Notes under the pieces: model-generated | Databases searched by the model: none | Seen by the model: only the letters and a program-made list of their open reading frames with translations | Told to the model about the DNA's origin: nothing | Translations under genes and position numbers: made by a program | Source: a bacterium | GTDB lineage: Bacteria > UBP6 > UBA1177 | Reading direction: 5' to 3' | Assembly: GCA_016290135.1 (NCBI GenBank) | Contig: JAEESW010000019.1 | Span: 1 to 43,931, forward strand | Length of the DNA stretch: 43,931 nucleotides | Shown here: piece by piece, positions 16,904 to 23,838 of the stretch | Position numbering within the stretch: position 1 is the stretch's first letter | How the letters are laid out: every line of letters starts with the position of its first letter

Positions 16904-18682
16904 TTATATTGCAGCAGTCATTTTTTTGAGCCAAGTTTTCTCCTCTTTGCCAAGCATCGGAGACAAGGTCTTGAAGACAAGTTTGTGGTAGTCGTTGAGA
17001 TATTTTTTCTCTTCAGCAGTAAGGAGCGCCGGCTCTATCGCGCGGATGTCTATCGGACACATCGTGAGGTTCTCGAAACCGACGAACTGCCCCCATGCCG
17101 TCTTTGCCTTCGGGACTGAAAGGACGAGATTCTCGATCCTGATGCCGTATTTATCCTTCTCGTAGTAGCCGGGCTCATTCGAAATCACCATTCCGGGAAC
17201 GATCTTGACATCGATCTGGCGCGGAGAAATGCTCATCGGACCTTCATGAACGCTGAGGTAAGCGCCTACACCGTGGCCGGTTCCGTGGAGATAGTTCTTG
17301 CCGTCGTTCCAGAGCGCCTCTCTTGCAAAAGCGTCGATGTGGGAACCTGTCGTAAATCCCTGCGGGAACTGCGTCATAGCGATCCTGATGTGTCCTTTGA
17401 GGACATTCGTGAAATCTCTTTTCATATCTTTCGTAAGTTTTCCGAGAGCTATCGTTCTTGTGATGTCGGTCGTGCCGCAAAGATACTGCGCGCCGCTGTC
17501 AACAAGGTAAAGTCCTGCCGGCTTGAGTTCGCAGTCGGTCTCCGGAGTCGCACTGTAGTGGATTATCGCGCCGTGAGCACCGTAGCCCGAGATCGTGTCG
17601 AAACTAAGACCGACAAAGCCTTCGCCCTCTTTGCGGAAGGCCTCGAGCCTGTCGCTTGCCGAGATCTCGGTGATCTTCGTTTTGCCGATATTTTTGTCGA
17701 GCCAGTAGAGGAATCTGACCATAGCAACGCCGTCGATTATGTGCGCTTTCTTCATTCCTTCGATCTCTGTCGCGTTTTTGACACCTTTCATTATCTGCGA
17801 CATGTTGGCACCGAAAACGACTTCAGCTTCCTTGCAGTCGACTGCGTCAAGAAGGCTCTGCGAAGTGCGTGCTTTGTCGATGAAGATCTTTCCTTTGAGT
17901 CCTTTGATGAAAGCATAGATTTCTTCGTATTTGTGGATAGTCACGCCGTCTTTTGCGATAGAATCGGCATCCTTTTTAGAAAATTTGCCCTCTTTGACGA
18001 AAAGGTCGGCAGTTTTTTTGCCGATAACGCCGAAACCCATGACAACGGGGTTGCATTCGACATCATTTCCGCGGATGTTGAATATCCATGCAAGGTCGTC
18101 CAGAGACGCGAAAAGGTGGTAATCCACACCCTTCTTTTCCATCTCGTTTCTGATGTTTTCAAACTTCTCTTTTCTGCCGAGTCCTGCGTATTTTACAGGG
18201 TGGATGAAACCCTTTCCGCTCGGGAACGCAGGCCTGTCCTTCCAGATCTTGTCGATGAGGTCTTCGCTTGAAGCGACTTTGATCCCTTTCTGCGCGAAAG
18301 CACCTTTAAGGCTTTCGACAGAGTTTATCGACATTACTGACGCGTCAAAACTTACGATCTCTCCTTTTTTGAGCTCGCTGTTGATCCAGTCGGTATAGCT
18401 CGGGGTCTCAGGAAGACCGTCTTTGAAAAGAGTTATTGTGCTGCCTTCGAGCTGCGCTTCAGCCTGAACGAAGTATCTTCCGTCGGTCCAAAGTCCCGCT
18501 TTTTTCATCGTTACGACGACTGTTCCCGCAGAACCGGTGAATCCGCTTATCCATGCTCTCGCCTTCCAGCGGGGCGCGACATATTCGCTCTGGTGCGGGT
18601 CTGCACTCGGAATAATGTAAGCTGCGATGTTTTTCTTTTTCATCAAAGTCCTGAGTTCATTAAGTCTTGAAACGATTTGCAT
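16904..18682 (-). CDS. Xaa-Pro aminopeptidase (M24B, three-domain type)
   Basis: Cleaves N-terminal residues that precede proline; cytoplasmic (no signal peptide). At 592 residues it matches the long, three-domain XPNPEP1-like form rather than the roughly 440-residue E. coli PepP. Two creatinase-like N-terminal domains are followed by a pita-bread catalytic domain. Its dimetal ligands appear in VDSGAQYLCGTTDITRT (two Asp), GTGHGVGAYLSVHEGP (His), NEPGYYEKDKYGIRIEN (two Glu). The closing FENLTMCPID is typical of the long form. ATG at 18682 has AGGAGG seven bases upstream. It leads the downstream run of mutS2, degT, lipoprotein and tmk. Confidence 0.93.
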   Translation of the reverse strand: MQIVSRLNELRTLMKKKNIAAYIIPSADPHQSEYVAPRWKARAWISGFTGSAGTVVVTMKKAGLWTDGRYFVQAEAQLEGSTITLFKDGLPETPSYTDWINSELKKGEIVSFDASVMSINSVESLKGAFAQKGIKVASSEDLIDKIWKDRPAFPSGKGFIHPVKYAGLGRKEKFENIRNEMEKKGVDYHLFASLDDLAWIFNIRGNDVECNPVVMGFGVIGKKTADLFVKEGKFSKKDADSIAKDGVTIHKYEEIYAFIKGLKGKIFIDKARTSQSLLDAVDCKEAEVVFGANMSQIMKGVKNATEIEGMKKAHIIDGVAMVRFLYWLDKNIGKTKITEISASDRLEAFRKEGEGFVGLSFDTISGYGAHGAIIHYSATPETDCELKPAGLYLVDSGAQYLCGTTDITRTIALGKLTKDMKRDFTNVLKGHIRIAMTQFPQGFTTGSHIDAFAREALWNDGKNYLHGTGHGVGAYLSVHEGPMSISPRQIDVKIVPGMVISNEPGYYEKDKYGIRIENLVLSVPKAKTAWGQFVGFENLTMCPIDIRAIEPALLTAEEKKYLNDYHKLVFKTLSPMLGKEEKTWLKKMTAAI

Positions 18683-18823
18683 GACAACCTCCTAAAAATT
18701 GATATAAAAACCCGTTTTTTTTCAGTTTTCCGCCTTAAACAGGCGACAAAATGCGTGACAATATAATATCTTTTAAATTTTTGTGTAGTTTATTTGCGAA
18801 AATCGGGCGGAAAAAGCTGATCT

Positions 18824-20152
18824 TTATCTGCAGTCCGAGGAATAGGTTATATCCGTAGGAGTGCTCTCCATGCCGGCCTTGGATTCGTTGGTGTTTCCGC
18901 TGAAATCCCAGAAAGCGACAGTGTCATCATCAACTGAAAGTACGGCAGGCGTGAAATCCTCAGTATATTTTGCCGTATCTGAAATCTTGATCGAGTCGAT
19001 CAAACCTTTGAAGTAAATACCGCCGGAAAGATTTGCACCGATAACGAGAGCTTCGTTAAGAGTATTTATGGTCGGAGCAGCTGCGTAATCTTTTGAAGAG
19101 ACCTGATGTCCGTCCTGGAAGAGAACCAGTTTGTAGGTCGTGGTCTGCTGCCACTGGTTGCCGGAAACCACTTTAGTATTAACCAGAGCAATGTGCGACC
19201 AGCCGTAAGAATAAGTGGTATAGCTCGGACTCGGCTGGACGGTTCCTGTTTTTGTCTGATACTGCTGTTTGTAGGAATAACCTACATATCCCATCAAAGT
19301 GTAGTAATTAGTGTCGTTATATGTTCCGAGAAATTTGTAACCGGTAAGAAGGTAAGCCGGAGTGGAAGAAGTCGTTCCCTTCCTGACTATAGGAATGTTT
19401 GAATTCGTTATATCTTCCTCAGCCTGTTTGATCCATGCTTCGATCGTCCAAGTCTCGTACGCAAGGTTCAGCGCGTCATTGCTGTCAACTTCAACTCTCG
19501 ACGACTCTCCGTTGAAAACTGCCGAACAATAGTTCATCTGTGCCTGAGACTTGCATACGCCGTTTGCATAAACATAACCGGTCGTGCATTTGTACTGACA
19601 TGGCTGCGGTTCTCCGTCGCCGTACTGAGTTTCATAGACAGGTCCCGGAACCCATGTTTCGGTATCGACATCATAGTATACTTTGTAACTCGAATCTCCG
19701 TTCCATTCGGAATTTGCAGGTTTTGCAGCAGTATCACAATTCTCGATCCTATAGCAGCTTTGTGACGAAGCATCCCAAGTGGTTCCCGTTTCAGCGAGAC
19801 ATTTTTCCTCATCGGTAACAGTCGGATCGGTCGGATTCGTCGGGTCGTCTGTCGGGTTCGTCGGGTCGTCCGTCGGATTCGTCGGATCATCGGTCGGGTT
19901 CGTCGGATCATCGGTCGGGTTCGTCGGATCGTCCGTCGGGTTCGTCGGGTCGTCCGTCGGATTCGTCGGGTCGTCCGTCGGGTTCGTCGGGTCCGTGTCA
20001 TCGGCAACCGTGTCGTTGACATCCGAATCGTCAACTATTTCAGCGCTGCCGGAATCAGGTTCATCGACAGGAACGAGCCTTTTCGGATTTTCTTCGCATC
20101 CGATCAGGAAAAAGAATAAACAAACGATGATCAAAACTTTGAATAATTTCAT
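18824..20152 (-). CDS. LamG-type lipoprotein with DPTNPTD repeat stalk
   Basis: A 442-residue surface lipoprotein. Lipobox LIGC (Cys19); acidic linker; eight perfect 7-residue repeats DPTNPTD (54-109) forming an extended stalk. Then a Cys-rich segment (about 117-208), and a C-terminal LamG/concanavalin-like jelly-roll (209-442) opening NYCSAVFNGESSRVEV and closing YSSDCR. The terminal cysteines could pair. LamG domains bind carbohydrates or proteins; no enzyme residues seen. Its Cys-rich segment resembles the NAxW module of the lipoprotein at 30392. It follows its paralog by 20 bp, with its own AGGAGG site, so both are likely on one mRNA. Confidence 0.8.
   Translation of the reverse strand: MKLFKVLIIVCLFFFLIGCEENPKRLVPVDEPDSGSAEIVDDSDVNDTVADDTDPTNPTDDPTNPTDDPTNPTDDPTNPTDDPTNPTDDPTNPTDDPTNPTDDPTNPTDPTVTDEEKCLAETGTTWDASSQSCYRIENCDTAAKPANSEWNGDSSYKVYYDVDTETWVPGPVYETQYGDGEPQPCQYKCTTGYVYANGVCKSQAQMNYCSAVFNGESSRVEVDSNDALNLAYETWTIEAWIKQAEEDITNSNIPIVRKGTTSSTPAYLLTGYKFLGTYNDTNYYTLMGYVGYSYKQQYQTKTGTVQPSPSYTTYSYGWSHIALVNTKVVSGNQWQQTTTYKLVLFQDGHQVSSKDYAAAPTINTLNEALVIGANLSGGIYFKGLIDSIKISDTAKYTEDFTPAVLSVDDDTVAFWDFSGNTNESKAGMESTPTDITYSSDCR
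19826..19993 (-). repeat. Eight in-frame 21-bp tandem repeats (DPTNPTD)
   Basis: Eight consecutive 21-bp units encode DPTNPTD. Units differ only at a few synonymous third positions, which suggests recent expansion by slippage or recombination; copy number may vary between strains. Confidence 0.9.
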
Positions 20153-20172
20153 ATCCGCCTCCTAAAATTGAG

Positions 20173-21282
20173 CTAAAAAGCACAGTCCGTTGAATATGTT
20201 ATGTCAGTCGGAGTGCTGACCATATCATTTTCGTAGTCATTTGCATCGCCGCTGAAATCCCAGAAAGCGACCGTGTCACCGTCCACTGAAAGTTTTGCGG
20301 GCATGAAACTGCCGGTATATTTTGCAGTGTTCGAAATCTTTACAGAGTCGATAAGACCGCTGAAAGCTTTCGTTCCCGTTGAACCGATAAGAAGTACCTC
20401 GGTCGATGTCGAGATCGAAGGTGTCTGGTTCGAAGTGACGTTGCTCTCGTCGGAAGCCGCTTTCTGTCCGTTGATGTAAAGAGTGATGGTGGGTTTCTTC
20501 ATAACAAGCTGCGTGGTCATAGTCTGAACAAGAGCTATGTGGGTCCAGTCTCCCGAATTGACGGCCTTAGTGGTTTCAGCCGAAACTTCTGAAGAACTCA
20601 TCATTATCGAATAGGAAGCACTGCCTTTCATTGCGGTCGACGCGCTTCCCCAACTGCTTTTCTGATAGAAATCGGAAAGGAAGTATGTATAAGAGCTGCC
20701 GTTGCCTCCCCAGCCGCCGCTGCCTGCCGCTTTCTTTGCCACTATCGGAATCTCGTCGGTAGTCAGGTCGCCGGTCTGTTTGATCCACGCTTCGACAGTC
20801 CAAGTCTCAGAACTGAGATTCAGAGCGTCGTTGTGAGCGACTTCTATTTTGGAAGAATCACCGTTGAAAACCGCAGAGCAGTATGCAGGTTCAGTCGGGT
20901 TCGTAGGTTCTGTCGGGTCAGTCGGATTCGTAGGATCATCAGGATTCGTCGGATCGTCCGGATTCGTCGGTTCATCAGGATTCGTAGGATCGTCCGGATT
21001 CGTCGGTTCATCAGGATTCGTAGGATCGTCCGGATTCGTAGGATCGTCCGGATTTGCAGGATCGTCCGGATTCGTCGGATCGTCCGGATTCGTCGGATCT
21101 GTCGGGTTCGTCGGATCAGTCGGATTTGCAGGATCATCTGTCGGATCCGTCGGATCGGTCGGATCTGTGGTATCGGTGTTGTCACCGGATTCATCAATAG
21201 GAACAAGTCTTTTCGGGCTTTCCTCACAGGCAATCACAAAAAAGAACAAGCAAACAAGCGCTGAAATTTTAAAAATTTTCAT
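20173..21282 (-). CDS. LamG-type lipoprotein with PTNPDD repeat stalk (paralog of 18824-20152)
   Basis: A 369-residue lipoprotein with lipobox VIAC (Cys19) and the same ESPKRLVPIDE start as its neighbour. The stalk (about 40-132) is built from degenerate 3- and 6-residue units (DPT, DPTNPD, EPTNPD). It leads directly into a LamG-like domain (135-369) opening YCSAVFNGDSSKIEV and ending STDCAF. The Cys-rich segment of the neighbour is absent. It has the stronger promoter of the pair and is the first gene transcribed. Function unknown; surface binding through the LamG domain is inference. Confidence 0.8.
   Translation of the reverse strand: MKIFKISALVCLFFFVIACEESPKRLVPIDESGDNTDTTDPTDPTDPTDDPANPTDPTNPTDPTNPDDPTNPDDPANPDDPTNPDDPTNPDEPTNPDDPTNPDEPTNPDDPTNPDDPTNPTDPTEPTNPTEPAYCSAVFNGDSSKIEVAHNDALNLSSETWTVEAWIKQTGDLTTDEIPIVAKKAAGSGGWGGNGSSYTYFLSDFYQKSSWGSASTAMKGSASYSIMMSSSEVSAETTKAVNSGDWTHIALVQTMTTQLVMKKPTITLYINGQKAASDESNVTSNQTPSISTSTEVLLIGSTGTKAFSGLIDSVKISNTAKYTGSFMPAKLSVDGDTVAFWDFSGDANDYENDMVSTPTDITYSTDCAF
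20887..21165 (-). repeat. Degenerate in-frame 9/18-bp repeats (DPT, DPTNPD)
   Basis: Repeats encode short Asp-Pro-Thr and Asp-Pro-Thr-Asn-Pro-Asp units with occasional Ala or Glu substitutions. They are less uniform than the neighbouring gene's array, so probably older. Confidence 0.85.
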
Positions 21283-21317
21283 ATCTGCCTCCCTGATAAA
21301 AAACTCTTAAACGCATT

Positions 21318-21345
21318 ATTATAGGATTTTAAAAAAAATTGTAAA
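21318..21345 (-). promoter_or_regulatory. Promoter of the LamG lipoprotein pair
   Basis: TTTACA (21345-21340), 16-bp A/T spacer and a perfect TATAAT (21323-21318) on the minus strand, 35 bp before the ATG at 21282. Confidence 0.6.
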
Positions 21346-21404
21346 GTAGTTTTTTTCCCTGTATAAGTCGCAGTTTTTTAGGTTTTTGCGGAAGTGAGGT
21401 TTTT

Positions 21405-21971
21405 ATGGCATCGAAAGTGATAAAAAACAGCTACTGGGTGATCCCTGGCGAGATCATGGCAGGCCCGTTCCCCGGAAGTTACGAGGATTTCAACGCAAAA
21501 CTGCGTCTCCGCTCCCTGTTTGACGAAGGGATCCGCGCATTCATAAACCTTCAGGAAGAGGGCGAAATGGCGAGGAGCGACAAAGGCTACAACGAAAATT
21601 ACGGCGATATTTTCAGAATATTTCTTAAAAACAGCGGGCAGCAGGAAATTGAAGGAGGTCTCATCAGACGCTTTTCGATCCCTGACAAGACAGTGCCGAG
21701 CGCTGAACTGATGAAGGATATCCTCGACGAGATCGATGCTCTGCATGCAAAAAGGATCCCGATATACATCCACTGCTGGGGCGGACTGGGAAGAACTGCG
21801 ACGGTCGTCGGCTGCTGGATGATGCGCCACGGGATGGCGGACCGCGGATCTGTGATCGACGAGATATTCACTCTGCGCAGCATAGGCGTAGATCCGGCTT
21901 ATCTTGCCTACAAATCGCCGGAAACCGACGAACAGGAACGTTTTGTCCTTTCATGGAAAAAGGGGGAATAG
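21405..21971 (+). CDS. Dual-specificity/tyrosine-type protein phosphatase
   Basis: A 188-residue cysteine phosphatase. The CX5R active-site loop is HCWGGLGRT, with nucleophile Cys124 and phosphate-binding Arg130. Asp94 in SIPDKTVPS is placed to be the general acid. No signal peptide, so cytoplasmic. The substrate could be phosphotyrosine protein, phosphoinositide-like or nucleotide; sequence does not decide. The AGG ribosome-binding site is modest. Its stop is 2 nt before the YggS start, so it heads a three-gene run with yggS and tgt. Confidence 0.85.
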   Translation: MASKVIKNSYWVIPGEIMAGPFPGSYEDFNAKLRLRSLFDEGIRAFINLQEEGEMARSDKGYNENYGDIFRIFLKNSGQQEIEGGLIRRFSIPDKTVPSAELMKDILDEIDALHAKRIPIYIHCWGGLGRTATVVGCWMMRHGMADRGSVIDEIFTLRSIGVDPAYLAYKSPETDEQERFVLSWKKGE

Positions 21972-21973
21972 TC

Positions 21974-22684
21974 ATGGAAGAAAAGATAGAACTCGTGAAA
22001 AAAGTGTATGCGGCGATCCATTCGGCCGCAGAGATCGCAGGGCGCGACAGCCGCGAAGTGCGTTTGGTCGCAGTCTCGAAAACGAAACCCGTTGAAGACA
22101 TCATCGCATTTCACCGTGTCGGGCTGCGTGAGTTCGGAGAGAACTATGTGCAGGAATTTGTTGACAAATTCGAACAGCTCAGAGATCACGGCTTGATTTG
22201 GCACTTCATCGGACATCTGCAGAAAAACAAGGTGAAATACATCGTTGACAAAGCCTTCCTCATCCACACGGTCGATTCGTTCGAACTTGCCGAAGAGATC
22301 GAGAAACAGGCTGAAAAGAAGGAGATCCCGCAAGTCAGGATCCTGCTTCAGGTAAATGTCGGAAGAGAGGAGCAGAAAGGCGGCTGCGACCCGGATGAAG
22401 TCTGCGATTTATACAATAAAATCAAGGAATTGAAACGCTTAAAAGTCTGCGGGCTCATGAGTATTCCGCCGTTCATTGAAGCAGAAAAACTCCGTCCTTT
22501 CCACAGAAAACTTTTCGATCTTCGTGCTGAAGTCATCGAAAAATGCGGTGCCGACCCCGAAATTTTCAAGGAACTTTCGATGGGAATGTCGGAAGACTTC
22601 GACGTCGCGATAGAAGAAGGAGCGACGATAGTGAGACTCGGCACGATACTTTTCGGAGCAAGAGAAAAGAAGGTAACGCAATGA
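21974..22684 (+). CDS. yggS: YggS/PROSC-family pyridoxal phosphate homeostasis protein
   Basis: A 236-residue single-domain PLP-binding protein that buffers the free cofactor and affects amino-acid pools; no enzyme activity is known for the family. The PLP Lys36 lies in LVAVSKTKP. GENYVQEF, WHFIGHLQKNK, LQVNVGRE, GLMSIPP and the phosphate-binding SMGMSEDFDVAIEEGATIVRLG region (seen in pieces along the C-terminal half) complete the pattern. The frame opens at an ATG at 21953 inside the upstream gene, but the ATG at 21974, after GGGGGA, matches family length. Overlaps tgt by four bases (ATGA). Confidence 0.93.
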   Translation: MEEKIELVKKVYAAIHSAAEIAGRDSREVRLVAVSKTKPVEDIIAFHRVGLREFGENYVQEFVDKFEQLRDHGLIWHFIGHLQKNKVKYIVDKAFLIHTVDSFELAEEIEKQAEKKEIPQVRILLQVNVGREEQKGGCDPDEVCDLYNKIKELKRLKVCGLMSIPPFIEAEKLRPFHRKLFDLRAEVIEKCGADPEIFKELSMGMSEDFDVAIEEGATIVRLGTILFGAREKKVTQ

Positions 22685-23781
22685 TTTCATTCAAGGTTTT
22701 AAAAGAGTGCGGCAAGGCGCGACGCGGCGTCATCACGACTCCGCACGGAGAGATCCAGACTCCGATCTTCATGCCGGTCGGAACTCAGGGAACAGTAAAG
22801 GCTGTCCTTCCCGAACAGCTTGAAAACTTGGGCGCGCAGATAATTTTAGGCAACACCTACCACCTTTTTCTGCGTCCCGGGCACCAGCTTATAAAAGAGA
22901 CTTTCGGCTCGCTCCACAACATGATGAAATGGGATCATCCGATACTCACCGACAGCGGCGGATTCCAGGTCTTCAGCCTTGGTCCGCTTCGTAAGATCAA
23001 GGAGGAAGGTGTTTATTTCAGCAGCCATCTCGACGGCTCGAAACGCTTTATTTCGCCTGAAATCTCGATTGAGATCCAGGAAGCGCTTGGCAGCGACATA
23101 ATGATGGCTTTCGACGAATGTCCGGCTCTCCCCTGCTCCCGCGAATACATGATCGACTCGATGGAACGCACGACCCGCTGGGCACAGCGCTGTTTAGAGG
23201 CGAGAAAAAGCAGCAACGCCCTTTTCGGAATAACTCAGGGCGGGACCGACATCGAACTTAGAATCAGGCACCTTGAAGAGATGACAGCCCTCCCGTTCGA
23301 CGGATTTTCTATCGGCGGTTTAAGCGTCGGAGAGGAAAAAGAGGAGATGTACAAGACTCTTGAAGCCGTTCCGCACCTGCTTCCTGCCGACAAACCGCGT
23401 TACCTCATGGGTGTCGGCACTCCGAGAGACATCATCAAAGGAATTCTGGAAGGCGTTGACATGTTCGACTGCGTAATGCCTACAAGAAACGCGAGAAACG
23501 GTCAGCTCTTTACATGGAACGGTACAATGAACATCAAACGTGCAGAATTCGAGCGCGACACGAGACCGGTCGACGAACACTGCGGCTGCTACACCTGCCG
23601 CAACTTCAGCCGCGCATACCTGCGTCACCTCTACAAAGCGGGCGAATACCTCTCCCCGATCCTCAATTCGATCCACAACCTTCACTTCTATCTTGACCTT
23701 GCCGCAGAGGCGAGAAAACGGATCGAAGAAGGGACTATCGCAGAATTTTATTCAGAAATTTCAAAAGTTTACGAAAGATAG
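22681..23781 (+). CDS. tgt: tRNA-guanine transglycosylase
   Basis: Swaps guanine-34 for preQ1 in tRNAs with GUN anticodons during queuosine synthesis. 366 residues, close to the usual 375. Visible: substrate-recognition TDSGGFQVFSL with general-base Asp91, the GGLSVGE loop, FDCVMPTRNARNG with the nucleophile Asp, and the zinc site CGCYTCRNF plus a downstream His (SIHNLHFY). A longer open frame begins at 22543, but the ATG at 22681 overlapping the yggS stop is the real start by homology and coupling. preQ1 must be made or imported by genes elsewhere. Confidence 0.97.
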   Translation: MISFKVLKECGKARRGVITTPHGEIQTPIFMPVGTQGTVKAVLPEQLENLGAQIILGNTYHLFLRPGHQLIKETFGSLHNMMKWDHPILTDSGGFQVFSLGPLRKIKEEGVYFSSHLDGSKRFISPEISIEIQEALGSDIMMAFDECPALPCSREYMIDSMERTTRWAQRCLEARKSSNALFGITQGGTDIELRIRHLEEMTALPFDGFSIGGLSVGEEKEEMYKTLEAVPHLLPADKPRYLMGVGTPRDIIKGILEGVDMFDCVMPTRNARNGQLFTWNGTMNIKRAEFERDTRPVDEHCGCYTCRNFSRAYLRHLYKAGEYLSPILNSIHNLHFYLDLAAEARKRIEEGTIAEFYSEISKVYER

Positions 23782-23838
23782 CGTCGAAAGATCAAAAAAG
23801 TTGCGGTATGGACTGATCAAAAATACCGGATTTTCATT

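Noticed and set aside
17246-18271. 341-codon plus-strand open frame
   Set aside because: Lies wholly antisense to the well-supported Xaa-Pro aminopeptidase, has skewed composition rich in Val, Phe, Asp and Arg, and shows no motif.
18731-18745. CGCCT-taaac-AGGCG hairpin as a terminator for the LamG genes
   Set aside because: Short stem and followed by A-rich rather than T-rich sequence on the strand that would need it.
19826-19993. Regular 21-bp repeats that could suggest a CRISPR array
   Set aside because: There are no spacers; the units are contiguous, in frame and encode DPTNPTD inside a lipoprotein gene.
20887-21165. Arg-rich and Gly/Ser-rich open frames on the plus strand across the repeat stalk
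   Set aside because: All are by-products of the repeat in other frames; no start signals and no independent motif.
22543-22680. N-terminal extension of tgt by 46 codons
   Set aside because: The extension overlaps yggS in another frame and is Arg/Asp-rich without homology; the ATG at 22681 gives the family start.
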